A stretch of 63,601 nucleotides of DNA from an uncultured Prevotella sp. (GCA_902798285.1 CADBVZ010000012.1:1-63601); one strand, 5' to 3'; positions 26,293-35,699 are shown, counted from the first letter of the stretch. The notes: a model not told the origin generated them from the sequence alone. Made by a program: numbers and translations.

Positions 26293-27828
26293 TTAAACTT
26301 CTGGTCCCTTTTTGATCTGTTTGAGCAGAATGTTAATCTCAACAGCCAACATGGTGGTGAAGAGAATCAGGAAGAGGAAGAAGGTAATCATGACGCTCGA
26401 TGACTGCAAATCGGAAACTGCAGCCCATGTGGGCAGCATGTCCTGAATCGTCCAGGGCTGACGTCCGAATTCTGCCACGAGCCATCCACTCTCAGAACCG
26501 ATATAGCCTAACGGGATGAGCAGAATGGCTATCCAATAATGCCAGGCGGGTAGGGTGGTGATGTCGTATTTCTTAAACAGGGCCTTGGGGAACTTATAGG
26601 TCACGGCCAGAATCACAGCGAAGAAGAGGATGAACAGGCAACCTATGCCCACCATCACGCGGAATGCCCAGAAGTTGATCAGAACCGGTGGCACCACATC
26701 GTTCTTATCCTTGATGTAACCATAGCCGAAGTATTTCATGTTCTCCTTCAGAATCTCCAGATTGGCAGCGGCTGTCTTGCCATCGTCGCTCGAGCCGAAC
26801 TTCGCTTCACGATACTTTGCCAAAGCCTCGATGGCTTTCTTGCCTCGCTCTATCTTCTCTTCTACCGAGGGCTCCACCTTACCATCGGGTGTGGTATAAC
26901 CATTCAGCAGATCGTTGATGCCAGGCACGAATCCTTGAGGATCGTTGGTAGCCATGATGCTGAGTCCGTAAGGTATCTCGATACCCTCGATGATCTTCAA
27001 TCCCTGCTCCGTTCCACCATCGTAGAGCGCCTCCATGGCAGCGAGTTTCATGGGCTGAACCTCAGCCACATCCATGCCCGACTTATGTCCTGTGGCACCA
27101 GCCAACAAAGCAGCTACCAAGCCCACGCCTGCACCAATTTTCATGCTCTCAACAGCGAGTTTCGTGTGGCGCTTCTTCATGAGATACCAGCAGCACACGC
27201 CTACGCAGAAGATGGCACCGATGATCCACGATGAAGTCACCGTGTGGCAGAACTTACCTACGGCGAAGGGTGAGAGAGCCACCTCGGCAAAGCTCACCAT
27301 CTCGTTTCGCATGGTGTCAGGATTGAACTCGCATCCCACGGGATACTGCATCCACGCATTGGCTACGAGAATCCACCAAGCTGAGATAGTAGCGCCTAAG
27401 CCCGTGAGCCACGTAGAAGCCAGGTGGAAACCACGCGACACTTTGTTCCATCCAAAGAACATCACAGCCACAAACGTTGATTCCATAAAGAAGGCTACGA
27501 TACCCTCTACAGCCAACGGGGCTCCGAAGATATCGCCTACGAACCATGAGTAGTTACTCCAGTTGGTACCAAACTCGAACTCGAGGATGATACCCGTAGC
27601 CACACCCATGGCGAAGTTCACACCGAAAAGCTTCTGCCAGAACTTGGCAGTCTCTTTCCAGAACTCATCTTTAGTACAATAGTACTTAGTCTCTGCGATA
27701 CCCATGATCACCGCGAGTCCCAGCGTCAGGGGTACGAAGAGCCAGTGATAGATTGCCGTGAGGGCGAATTGCGCTCTCGACCAGTCGATCATTCCGGCAT
27801 CAATGTCTAAAAATAGATTGTTGAACAT
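26293..27828 (-). CDS. cydA: Cytochrome bd ubiquinol oxidase subunit I
   Basis: 511 residues from ATG 27828. The first span has the heme-ligand His in AIYHWLFVPLTLG (His28). The quinol-binding Q-loop lies around residues 240-330, and the GRQPWTIQDMLPT segment in the C-terminal half is typical of CydA. The Q-loop contains an extended insertion (about 265-345), as in other Bacteroidetes. It is the second gene of the DUF4492-cydA-cydB operon. Confidence 0.95.
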   Translation of the reverse strand: MFNNLFLDIDAGMIDWSRAQFALTAIYHWLFVPLTLGLAVIMGIAETKYYCTKDEFWKETAKFWQKLFGVNFAMGVATGIILEFEFGTNWSNYSWFVGDIFGAPLAVEGIVAFFMESTFVAVMFFGWNKVSRGFHLASTWLTGLGATISAWWILVANAWMQYPVGCEFNPDTMRNEMVSFAEVALSPFAVGKFCHTVTSSWIIGAIFCVGVCCWYLMKKRHTKLAVESMKIGAGVGLVAALLAGATGHKSGMDVAEVQPMKLAAMEALYDGGTEQGLKIIEGIEIPYGLSIMATNDPQGFVPGINDLLNGYTTPDGKVEPSVEEKIERGKKAIEALAKYREAKFGSSDDGKTAAANLEILKENMKYFGYGYIKDKNDVVPPVLINFWAFRVMVGIGCLFILFFAVILAVTYKFPKALFKKYDITTLPAWHYWIAILLIPLGYIGSESGWLVAEFGRQPWTIQDMLPTWAAVSDLQSSSVMITFFLFLILFTTMLAVEINILLKQIKKGPEV

Positions 27829-27840
27829 AATATCTGAAAT

Positions 27841-28053
27841 TTAACGTTTAGTTAGCTCGTTCGCCACGTATCCCGCCTCGTCGCCCTTGGCATGCTGCTT
27901 CAGGAAGTTGGGGAAGAAAAATAGCTTCAGCACAACGAAAATCACGAACAGCTTGATGAGTATGATGGCCCAAAGCGTCTTGCCCAGCGTCATCTGTCTG
28001 AAGCCGTCGTAATACAGATGGTACACCTTATGTAGAAAGTTGCCCTTATCCAT
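27841..28053 (-). CDS. DUF4492 protein, cytochrome bd operon leader
   Basis: 70 residues with one membrane span (LWAIILIKLFVIFVVLKLF) and a charged C-terminus. This is the DUF4492 family, regularly found immediately before cydA in Bacteroidetes and suspected to be an accessory subunit of the bd oxidase, comparable in position to CydX. It is 12 bp upstream of cydA and carries the operon promoter. Confidence 0.85.
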   Translation of the reverse strand: MDKGNFLHKVYHLYYDGFRQMTLGKTLWAIILIKLFVIFVVLKLFFFPNFLKQHAKGDEAGYVANELTKR

Positions 28054-28074
28054 TGATTGTTGTTATTTCTGTGG

Positions 28075-28106
28075 CAAATATACGTTTTTTATCATTATCT
28101 TCCAAA
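28075..28106 (-). promoter_or_regulatory. Promoter of the cytochrome bd operon
   Basis: On the minus strand: -33 TTTG at 28103-28106, a 20-bp spacer, and -7 TATATTTG at 28075-28082. It lies about 20 bp before the DUF4492 start. Confidence 0.8.
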
Positions 28107-28195
28107 TAAATATGGTATAAAACTGCTAAAAATGTTCGAAAAGTCGGTAATTATCTTAAAATTAAACAAGGTTAAACCTTTGATGTCCTTTTTTT

Positions 28196-28226
28196 TTTGT
28201 TTTTTCGATGAAATGATTTAATTTTG
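28196..28226 (+). promoter_or_regulatory. Promoter of the TolC/HlyD/ABC operon
   Basis: -33 TTTG at 28196-28199 at the end of a long T-run, a 19-bp spacer, and -7 TAATTTTG at 28219-28226. Confidence 0.75.
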
Positions 28227-28295
28227 CACTCGAATAATCCACCTTATGGTGGAAAAGCGGTTAGTTAAGCGTAATTTTGTAGTATATTAAGGAAT

Positions 28296-29819
28296 ATGAA
28301 CAGAAAGATTGCTTTCGGCTTTTGGCTTCTGGCATTCGGATTCTTGCCAGCGGGTGCGCAACGCGTGCTCTCGCTCGACAGTTGTCGCCAGATGGCCTTA
28401 CGCAACAACAAGCAGTTGAGCATTTCCAAACTGAAGCAGGATGTGGCTGCCAATCTTCGTAAGTCGGCCCGCACCAAGTACCTGCCTCACGTCAGTGCTA
28501 TTGGCTCTTACGAGCATACCAGCAAGGAAATATCGCTGCTGAACGATGCCCAGAAAGAGAGTCTGCCCCAGATGGGTACTGAGGCTGTAACCACGTTAGG
28601 CCCTCAATTGGCTGGACTTGAAGGTTCGTTTGCACAGATGGGTAGCGCCTTTGCCCAGTTGGGCATACCTGCTCAGAATGTGCAGCAGATGTTGGGCGAC
28701 CTTCAAACGAATATGAATGGATTAACCACGGGACTGGCGCAGATACTCAATGCGCAGGGCCAGCAGATTGTGGATGCCCTGAACACCGATACCCGCAATG
28801 TATGGGTTGGCTCCGTCATGTTCACCCAACCCGTCTTCATGGGAGGAAGTATCATCGCCCTCAACAAGATGGCTGATATCAGCGAGAAGATGGCGAGCCA
28901 CTCGATGGATGCCCGTCGTCAGGCTACGCTGTATCATATCGATCAGGCCTATTGGCAGGTGGTGTCGCTCCATCATAAGAAGCAGTTGGCTGAGAGTTAC
29001 CTGGAACTGGTGACGAAGCTCGACTCCGATGTGCATAAGATGATTGATGAGGGCGTGGCTACCAAGAGCGATGGACTCACGGTGGATGTACGTGTGAACG
29101 AAGCCGAGATGGCACTTTGCAAGGTGTCCGACGGTCTGGTGCTCTCGCGTATGCTCCTCAATCAGCTTTGTGGCATTCCCATGGACGAGGAAGTGATCCT
29201 TGCCGATGAGCAGTCGGAGAATATCGCTGTGGTAGAGCTCACCCCTGAACTCCAGGTGGAAGAGGCCATCGGCAATCGTCCTGAGTTGAAACTGCTGCAG
29301 AGTACGGTTGATATGAGCAAGCAGACCACGAATGTGCTTCGTGCTGGTATCATGCCTCAGGTGTTGCTGACTGGTGGCTACCTGGTGAGCAACCCCAATG
29401 TGCTGAACGGTTTCCAGAAGAAGTTCGGCGGACTCTGGAATGTGGGTGTGCAGGTACGCATCCCCATCTGGAACTGGGGCGATGTGATGTATAAGGTACG
29501 CGCCTCGAAGGGGGCTACCTCCATCGCTAACCTCGAACTGGCTGAGGCCCGCGAGAAGATTGAACTGCAGGTGAACCAGACCACTTTCAAGGTGGATGAG
29601 GCCAACAAGAAACTCACCATGGCTCAGAAGAATATCCAGCGTGCCGAAGAGAATCTGCGTACGGCCAACCTCGGTTTCCAGGAGGGTGTGATTACCCCCA
29701 CCACCGTGATGGAGGCGCAGACGGCATGGCTTCAGGCCCAGTCGCAAAAGATCGATGCCGAGATTGATGTGAAACTCTCGCAGGTAGATCTGCAGAAAGC
29801 CCTCGGAACACTTGAGTAA
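28296..29819 (+). CDS. TolC-family outer-membrane efflux protein
   Basis: 507 residues with a signal peptide (ending PAGAQ). Two long-helix repeats of the OEP family run across the protein (about 25-260 and 285-500), with the conserved LxxNPxL-like segment VSNPNVLNGFQKKFGG. It would form the outer-membrane tunnel for export with the HlyD adaptor and two ABC-2 permeases encoded immediately downstream in one operon. Confidence 0.88.
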   Translation: MNRKIAFGFWLLAFGFLPAGAQRVLSLDSCRQMALRNNKQLSISKLKQDVAANLRKSARTKYLPHVSAIGSYEHTSKEISLLNDAQKESLPQMGTEAVTTLGPQLAGLEGSFAQMGSAFAQLGIPAQNVQQMLGDLQTNMNGLTTGLAQILNAQGQQIVDALNTDTRNVWVGSVMFTQPVFMGGSIIALNKMADISEKMASHSMDARRQATLYHIDQAYWQVVSLHHKKQLAESYLELVTKLDSDVHKMIDEGVATKSDGLTVDVRVNEAEMALCKVSDGLVLSRMLLNQLCGIPMDEEVILADEQSENIAVVELTPELQVEEAIGNRPELKLLQSTVDMSKQTTNVLRAGIMPQVLLTGGYLVSNPNVLNGFQKKFGGLWNVGVQVRIPIWNWGDVMYKVRASKGATSIANLELAEAREKIELQVNQTTFKVDEANKKLTMAQKNIQRAEENLRTANLGFQEGVITPTTVMEAQTAWLQAQSQKIDAEIDVKLSQVDLQKALGTLE

Positions 29820-29852
29820 TTAAGAATTGATAATTGAAAATTGAAATATATT

Positions 29853-30839
29853 ATGAGTGCAAAAAGTCAACACAATAACATTCTACTTGCCATCGTGGGA
29901 TTCGTGGCAGTAGTGATTATCGTAGCTCTCATCGGATACCTAGCCCTCGATCGTGAGCCAGATGTGATTCAGGGTCAGGTTGAGGTAACAGAGTATCGTG
30001 TATCAAGTAAGGTTCCAGGTCGTATCCTTGAACTCCGTGTGAAGGAGGGTGATTTCGTGAAGGCTGGTGATACCCTCGCCATTCTCGATGCCCCTGAGGT
30101 GCGTGCCAAGATGGAGCAGGCCCGTGGTGCCGAGAGTGCCGCTGCCGCCCTTGAGTTGAAAGCCAGGAACGGTGCCCGTGAGGAGCAGGTACGTGGTGCA
30201 TTCTCCGTACTCCAGCAGGCCAAGGCTGGTCTCGAGATTGCCGAGAAGTCATATAATCGTGTACAGCGTCTTTATGATGAGGGTGTGATGAGTGCCCAGA
30301 AGCGCGATGAGGCCTTTGCCAATTACAAGGCAATGGAGGCTCAGTGCAAGGCAGCCCAGAGCCAGTATGATATGGCTGTGAATGGAGCCCGTATGGAGGA
30401 TAAACTTGCTGCCGCTGCTCAGGTGGGCCGTGCCAAAGGTGCTGTCAACGAGGTGAACAGCTATATCCACGAAACCGTTCAGATAGCACAGAAAGAGGGT
30501 GAGGTCAGCGATATCTTCCCCAAGGTAGGCGAACTTGTAGGTACCGGTTCTCCCATCATGTCGATTGCTGTGATGGACGATCTTTGGGGCACGTTTAATG
30601 TTCGCGAGGATCAGTTGGCTGATATGCAGGTGGGCTCTGAGTTCACTGCTTTCGTGCCTGCCTTTAATAAAGAGGTGAAAATGAAGGTTTATTACCTCAA
30701 GGATCAGGGCTCGTATGCCGTGTGGAAGGCCACTAAGGCTAATGGTCAGTACGATCTGCGCACCTTCGAGGTGAAAGCTCGTCCCGTAGAGAAACTCGAA
30801 GGCCTCCGCCCAGGCATGAGTTTGGTAATTAAGAAGTGA
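29853..30839 (+). CDS. HlyD-family periplasmic adaptor
   Basis: 328 residues from ATG 29853 (an in-frame TTG four codons earlier is less likely). It has an N-terminal membrane anchor (AIVGFVAVVIIVALIGYLA), a biotinyl-lipoyl half (VTEYRVSSKVPGRILELRVKEGDFVKAGD), an alpha-hairpin (about 85-195) and a beta-barrel domain. It bridges the inner-membrane transporter and TolC. The spacing to the downstream permease gene is 21 bp. Confidence 0.88.
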   Translation: MSAKSQHNNILLAIVGFVAVVIIVALIGYLALDREPDVIQGQVEVTEYRVSSKVPGRILELRVKEGDFVKAGDTLAILDAPEVRAKMEQARGAESAAAALELKARNGAREEQVRGAFSVLQQAKAGLEIAEKSYNRVQRLYDEGVMSAQKRDEAFANYKAMEAQCKAAQSQYDMAVNGARMEDKLAAAAQVGRAKGAVNEVNSYIHETVQIAQKEGEVSDIFPKVGELVGTGSPIMSIAVMDDLWGTFNVREDQLADMQVGSEFTAFVPAFNKEVKMKVYYLKDQGSYAVWKATKANGQYDLRTFEVKARPVEKLEGLRPGMSLVIKK

Positions 30840-30860
30840 GATTTAAAGAATTAAGAGATT

Positions 30861-32030
30861 TTGAAGTATTTATTTCAAATCTGGCAGATAGCAAGGCGCG
30901 AGTGTCGCATTCTTCGTAAGAATCACATTTACGGCTTCTGCATGGTGGTGTTTCCTCTCCTGGCAATGATCTTCTTCACGTCGCTGATGGACGAGGGTCT
31001 GCCTGAGGATATGCCTGTAGGTGTGGTCGATCTTGACAATACCTCTACCTCGCGTAGTGTGGTGCGCCGTCTCGATGCTTTCCAGAACTCTCGCGTGGTG
31101 GCTCGCTATCCCAGTGTGGCTGATGCTCGCCGTGCCGTTCAGGAGAATCAGATCTATGCCTTCCTCTATATTCCCAAGGGCACTACCGATGATCTGCTCT
31201 CTTCGCGCCAGCCTAAGATTTCCTTCTATTACAATATGGCCTCCATCATGTCGGGTGCCCTGCTGATGAAGGACCTCAAGGTTATATCCAACCTAGGCTC
31301 TGCAGCCGTGGGTCAGGCCACGATGCGTGCCAAGGGTTACACGCCCGAGCAGATTTCTGCCTTCCTACAACCCATCCGTCTCGACCTCCATCAGGTGGCC
31401 AATCCCTGGACTAATTACAACCTCTATCTCTCCACCGTCTTCGTGCCGGGTGTCATGATGCTCTTCATGTTCCTCATCTCGGCTTATTCGTTGGGTATGG
31501 AGTTGAAGTTCCAGCGAGGACAAGAGTGGCTGGGTATGGCTGATAACCGTATCGTGGTAGCCATCCTTGGCAAGTTCCTGCCTCAGGCACTTATCTTCCT
31601 CGTATTGATATTCTTCTACGAGTTCTATATCTACCATGTACTCCACTTCCCCCATTTGGGTGGTTGGTGGCGCATCGTGTTGCTGGCTGTGCTTCAGGTG
31701 TTTGCCTCCATCGGCTTTGGTATCTTCGCCTTCGGCCTGATGCCTTCCCTGCGCATGTCCATGAGTGTATGCTCGCTCTGGGCTGTACTTAGCTTCTCGT
31801 TGGCTGGCTCTGCCTTCCCTGTGATGGCAATGGACGGTCCTATTCAGGCTATGACGTGGCTCTTCCCCTTGCGCCATTATTACATGCTTTATCAGATTAC
31901 GGTGTTCAACGGTTATCCGTTCATCGATGCCTGGTTCCATCTCGTGGGCCTCGTAGCCTTCACGTTGCTGCCATGGTTCGTTATCCGTAAGATTAAAAAC
32001 GCAATGCTCACCTATGTCTATATTCCCTAG
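30861..32030 (+). CDS. ABC-2 type permease (first of two)
   Basis: 389 residues. The only start that keeps the N-terminus is TTG 30861; an in-frame TAA lies a few codons upstream, so a TTG start is likely. The pattern is one N-terminal span (FCMVVFPLLAMIFFT), a large periplasmic domain (about 45-185), then five spans, as in the YhiI/YbhS-type ABC2_membrane_3 family. No ATP-binding subunit is encoded nearby. It overlaps the next permease by 17 bases. Confidence 0.82.
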   Translation: MKYLFQIWQIARRECRILRKNHIYGFCMVVFPLLAMIFFTSLMDEGLPEDMPVGVVDLDNTSTSRSVVRRLDAFQNSRVVARYPSVADARRAVQENQIYAFLYIPKGTTDDLLSSRQPKISFYYNMASIMSGALLMKDLKVISNLGSAAVGQATMRAKGYTPEQISAFLQPIRLDLHQVANPWTNYNLYLSTVFVPGVMMLFMFLISAYSLGMELKFQRGQEWLGMADNRIVVAILGKFLPQALIFLVLIFFYEFYIYHVLHFPHLGGWWRIVLLAVLQVFASIGFGIFAFGLMPSLRMSMSVCSLWAVLSFSLAGSAFPVMAMDGPIQAMTWLFPLRHYYMLYQITVFNGYPFIDAWFHLVGLVAFTLLPWFVIRKIKNAMLTYVYIP

Positions 32031-33288
32031 CAGAATCAGTATCATCGAACGACTCCAGGATACCGCCTACGTATGGCGACAGGAGCTTCGCCAGGTGTGG
32101 CACGATGAAGGTGTGCTCATCTTCTTCATCATCGTGCCGCTCGTTTATCCGCTGCTTTATTCATGGATCTATAATAACGAAACGGTGCACGATGTGCCTG
32201 TGGCTGTGGTCGACTTGTCCCACTCGCAGGAGTCGCGCAAGTTCATCCGTATGTGCGATGCCTCGGCCGATGTGCATGTGGCCTATTGGGCTGACGATCT
32301 CGATGATGCCCAGTCGCTCGTCAGTCGTCAGCTGGTCAAGGGTATCTACTACATCCCTTCCGACTTCAGCACGCGCCTCAATCGCATGGAACAAGGTGTG
32401 GTGAGCGTGTATTGCGACATGGCCCTCATGCTCACGTATAAGGCCATTTATCAAACGGCTGTGGCTGTGTCGCAGCAGATGGGTGCCGAGATTCAGAAGA
32501 AGGTATCGGGCAGTTACACCGTTCGCGAGGAAATGATTACGGCTCGTCCGCTCGAGTTCGATGAGGTCACCATGTTCAATCCTCAGGGTGGCTATGGCTC
32601 GTCGGTGCTTCCTGCCGTGCTGATATTGATTCTGCAGCAGACACTGGTGCTGGGCATTGGCTTGGCTGCTGGTACGGCGCGCGAGAAGAACCGCTATGGC
32701 GACCTGGTGCCCATCCATCCCTGTTACGATGGGGTGGGGCGCGTGGTGGCTGGCAAGAGCCTCGCTTACCTCATGGTCTATGCCGTGATGGGTGCTTACC
32801 TCATTATGATGGTGCCGCGCATCTTCAGTTTCCTGCAACTCGCCACTTGGCAGAGTCTGCTCACCATGATGGTGCCTTATGTGCTGGCTTGCGTATTCTT
32901 CGGCATGACCGTGTCGTGCCTTGTTCGTTATCGCGAGAATGTCATGTTGCTGGTGGTGTTCGTATCTCTGCTGCTGCTCTTTGTTACGGGTGTGTCGTGG
33001 CCTCAGTCGGCCATTCCTGGCGTTTGGCAGGGTGTGTCGTGGCTCTTCCCCAGTACCTTCGGTGTCAGGGCTTATGTGCGCATGAACTCCATGGGAGCCA
33101 CCGTTAGCGATGTGTCTTCCGAGATACTCTGTCTCTGGATTCAGGCTGCGGCCTATTTCGGTGCCGCCTGCCTTGTGTATGGCCATCAGTTGCGCACCTC
33201 GCGCCTTCATGCCCAGGAGCGTCTTGAATACCTCCGAAAGAAGAAAGCGGTCCGTCAAGCCCTCTCGCAACATCGTTCTCATAAGTAA
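32014..33288 (+). CDS. ABC-2 type permease (second of two)
   Basis: 424 residues starting ATG 32014, inside the preceding gene. It has the same architecture as its neighbour: first span IFFIIVPLVYPLLYSWI, periplasmic domain (about 60-190), then five to six spans. The two probably form a heterodimeric exporter core for the HlyD/TolC pair. Substrate is unknown; hydrophobic drugs or lipids are possibilities for this family. Confidence 0.82.
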   Translation: MSIFPSRISIIERLQDTAYVWRQELRQVWHDEGVLIFFIIVPLVYPLLYSWIYNNETVHDVPVAVVDLSHSQESRKFIRMCDASADVHVAYWADDLDDAQSLVSRQLVKGIYYIPSDFSTRLNRMEQGVVSVYCDMALMLTYKAIYQTAVAVSQQMGAEIQKKVSGSYTVREEMITARPLEFDEVTMFNPQGGYGSSVLPAVLILILQQTLVLGIGLAAGTAREKNRYGDLVPIHPCYDGVGRVVAGKSLAYLMVYAVMGAYLIMMVPRIFSFLQLATWQSLLTMMVPYVLACVFFGMTVSCLVRYRENVMLLVVFVSLLLLFVTGVSWPQSAIPGVWQGVSWLFPSTFGVRAYVRMNSMGATVSDVSSEILCLWIQAAAYFGAACLVYGHQLRTSRLHAQERLEYLRKKKAVRQALSQHRSHK

Positions 33289-33327
33289 TCTCTAACCTCT
33301 AGCTTCTCACCCCTAACCCCTAAAGAT
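33289..33327. repeat. Low-complexity spacer (CTAACC/CTCACC type)
   Basis: CTAACCTCTAGCTTCTCACC and following CCTAACCCCTAAAG lie between the permease stop and the symporter start. It belongs to the same repeat family as in-gene copies at 44676, 47881 and 57343. Confidence 0.8.
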
Positions 33328-34677
33328 ATGACTTGGCTAAACGATTTCCTCACAGAATTAAGCGGCTTGCTTTGGGGCTGGCCCATGATTATCCTGCTCC
33401 TTGGCACCCACTTGTTCCTCACCATCCGCCTGCGCTTTCCCCAGCGTTTCATCTTCAAGGCTATCCATCTCTCGGTGAAGAAGGATCCCGATGCTACGGG
33501 CGATGTGTCTCAGTTTGGATCGCTTGCCACGGCCCTTGCCGCCACCATTGGCACGGGTAATATCGTGGGTGTTGCCACAGCCATTGCCCTTGGAGGTCCT
33601 GGTGCCGTGCTCTGGTGCTGGCTCACGGGTGTGTTCGGTATCTCTACCAAGTATGCCGAGGGATTGCTGGCCATTAAGTATCGTGTGCAGACCAAGGAAG
33701 GAAAGATGCTCGGTGGACCGATGTATGCCCTCGAGCGCGGATTGGGATGGAAGTGGCTCGCTGTGCTCTTCGCCCTCTTTACCGCCATCGCCTCGTTTGG
33801 CATCGGCAACACCGTTCAGGCTAATGCCATCGCCACTGTGGCCCATGAGTCGTATGGCATCTCGCCTTATCTCTCGGGCATCTTCGTTTGTCTGTTGACG
33901 GGAGCCGTGATTCTGGGTGGCGTTAAGAGCATCGCCCGTGTGTGTGGCATGCTGGTGCCGGTCATGGCCTTCCTTTATATCATAGGTTGCGTGTATATCC
34001 TCGTGGTCAATGCCGATTATTTGTGGCCCGCTTTGCAACTCATCTGTCATGCTGCTTTCAGTCCTGAGGCTGCCGGTGGCGGTTTCGTGGGCTCTACGGT
34101 GATGATGGCAGCCCGCTTTGGTATCGCCCGTGGATTGTTCTCTAACGAGAGTGGTATGGGTTCTGCCCCCATCGTGGCTGCTGCAGCGCAGACGCGTAAT
34201 CCCGTTCGTCAGGCCCTCGTTTCTTCGAGTGGTACGTTCTGGGATACCGTTGTCATCTGTGCCCTTACCGGTCTCGTCATCGTGAGCAGCGTCATTGCTT
34301 ATCCCGACATCTCGTTCGATAATGGCGCCACATTGACCAAGGCTGCTTTCTCTAAGATTCCCGTGGTTGGTACACCGCTGCTCACCTTTGGCCTGTTGAC
34401 GTTCGCCTTCTCCACCATCCTCGGCTGGTGTTATTATGGCGAGCGCGCCGTGGAGTATCTCAAGGGCAAGCGTTGGGTGTTGGTGTTCCGTGTGCTTTAT
34501 ATGTTGGCCGTCTTTGCCGGTAGCGTCATGAATCTCGCCGTGGTATGGAACCTCGCCGATTGCATGAACGCCCTCATGGCCATCCCCAACCTCATCTCCC
34601 TCCTCTGCCTCAACGGCATCCTGGTCCACGAAACTCGCAAATACCTCTGGCGCCACCGCCTGGATAAGGAGATGTAG
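33328..34677 (+). CDS. Alanine/glycine:cation symporter (AGCS family)
   Basis: 449 residues, about 11 spans. Family signatures include FGSLATALAATIGTGNIVG near residues 65-85 and GLFSNESGMGSAPI near 275. It imports alanine, glycine or related amino acids with sodium. The stop codon sits in the loop-proximal arm of a 14-bp hairpin. Confidence 0.9.
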   Translation: MTWLNDFLTELSGLLWGWPMIILLLGTHLFLTIRLRFPQRFIFKAIHLSVKKDPDATGDVSQFGSLATALAATIGTGNIVGVATAIALGGPGAVLWCWLTGVFGISTKYAEGLLAIKYRVQTKEGKMLGGPMYALERGLGWKWLAVLFALFTAIASFGIGNTVQANAIATVAHESYGISPYLSGIFVCLLTGAVILGGVKSIARVCGMLVPVMAFLYIIGCVYILVVNADYLWPALQLICHAAFSPEAAGGGFVGSTVMMAARFGIARGLFSNESGMGSAPIVAAAAQTRNPVRQALVSSSGTFWDTVVICALTGLVIVSSVIAYPDISFDNGATLTKAAFSKIPVVGTPLLTFGLLTFAFSTILGWCYYGERAVEYLKGKRWVLVFRVLYMLAVFAGSVMNLAVVWNLADCMNALMAIPNLISLLCLNGILVHETRKYLWRHRLDKEM

Positions 34678-34693
34678 TTTACATCTCCTTATC
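34663..34693 (+). terminator. 14-bp hairpin overlapping the symporter stop
   Basis: GATAAGGAGATGTA (34663-34676) pairs perfectly with TACATCTCCTTATC (34680-34693) over a GTT loop. The TAG stop (34675-34677) is at the apex. There is no long T-run, so it may stabilise the mRNA 3' end or terminate weakly. Confidence 0.6.
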
Positions 34694-34739
34694 TATATAA
34701 TGTAAATCGAGCTCTCGAAGGGAAATAATTTCTTATTTT

Positions 34740-34809
34740 CTTGCCGGTATCGGCAAAAATACGTATCTTTGCACCAGAATTCGGCGTCTAAACTTGCCGA
34801 TAGCATGAA
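34740..34809 (+). promoter_or_regulatory. Promoter and candidate operator of the Fic gene
   Basis: -33 CTTG (34740-34743), a 20-bp spacer, and -7 TATCTTTG (34764-34771). The perfect inverted repeat TTGCCGgtatCGGCAA (34741-34756) covers the -33 element. A second half-site, TTGCCGATAGC, starts at 34795 just before the start codon. Confidence 0.65.
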
Positions 34810-34811
34810 TT

Positions 34812-35699
34812 ATGGAGTATATATCAGTCATTCAATTTGCAGAGAAATATGGTATTTCTGAGCGCACGGCTCGCAATTATTGTGCCAACGGAAAGATAGA
34901 AGGAGCCTTCCTCACGGGAAAGACTTGGAACATTCCGTCTGATGCCACGTTGCCTAAGCGTGGCGCCAAAAAGTCGAAGGTATCGCCACTGCTTCAGGTA
35001 TTGAGAGAGCAGAAATCATCCCGGTTAAAGGGCAGCATTTATCATCGCATACAGATAGACCTGACCTATAACTCCAACCACATCGAGGGCAGCAAACTGA
35101 CGCACGACCAGACGCGTTATATCTATGAAACCAACACCATCGGTATCACCTCTGACGCTATTAACGTGGATGATATCCTTGAAACTGTAAACCATTTCCG
35201 TTGTATCGATTTCATCATCGATCATGCAGAGGAGCGACTTACCGAGGATATGATCAAGCAGATTCATCAGTTGCTCAAATCTGGCACATCTGATAGCCGA
35301 AAGGATTGGTTTGCCGTTGGCGACTACAAGCGTCTGCCCAATGAGGTGGGTGGTATGGAAACCTGTCCTCCCGAGGAGGTGCATCGCCAGATGAAGACAC
35401 TCCTTAGCGAATACAATGGCAAGAAGCAGAAGTCGTTCAATGATATTCTTGACTTCCACGTACGCTTCGAGCAGATTCATCCCTTCCAGGATGGCAATGG
35501 TCGTGTAGGCCGACTGCTGATGTTCAAGGAGTGCTTAGCTAATCATATTGTACCCTTCATCATTACCGACGATCTCAAGCTCTTCTATTATCGCGGTCTC
35601 CACGAATGGGGCCACGTCGATGGTTTCCTCACCGACACTTGCCTCACCGCCCAAGATCAGTTCAAAGCCCTCCTTGAGCACTTCAAGATTCCTGTATAA
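34812..35699 (+). CDS. Fic family protein with N-terminal HTH
   Basis: 295 residues from ATG 34812. The N-terminus (about 1-50) is a MerR/excisionase-type helix-turn-helix (QFAEKYGISERTARNYCANG). The Fic core contains HPFQDGNGRVGR (about 218-229), the full catalytic motif for AMP transfer to hydroxyl groups of a target. An inhibitory helix motif of the form S/TxxxE(G/N) is seen upstream (SNHIEG, about residue 92-97), so the enzyme is probably self-inhibited. The HTH and the inverted repeat over its promoter suggest it binds its own operator. The target is unknown. Confidence 0.85.
   Translation: MEYISVIQFAEKYGISERTARNYCANGKIEGAFLTGKTWNIPSDATLPKRGAKKSKVSPLLQVLREQKSSRLKGSIYHRIQIDLTYNSNHIEGSKLTHDQTRYIYETNTIGITSDAINVDDILETVNHFRCIDFIIDHAEERLTEDMIKQIHQLLKSGTSDSRKDWFAVGDYKRLPNEVGGMETCPPEEVHRQMKTLLSEYNGKKQKSFNDILDFHVRFEQIHPFQDGNGRVGRLLMFKECLANHIVPFIITDDLKLFYYRGLHEWGHVDGFLTDTCLTAQDQFKALLEHFKIPV

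Noticed and set aside
28722-29747. 341-residue minus-strand ORF
   Set aside because: Antisense to the TolC-family gene, which has all family features.
32161-33282. 373-residue minus-strand ORF
   Set aside because: Antisense to a clear ABC-2 permease; His/Arg-rich low-complexity translation.
33358-34656. 432-residue minus-strand ORF
   Set aside because: Antisense to the AGCS symporter; very charged translation without membrane or fold pattern.
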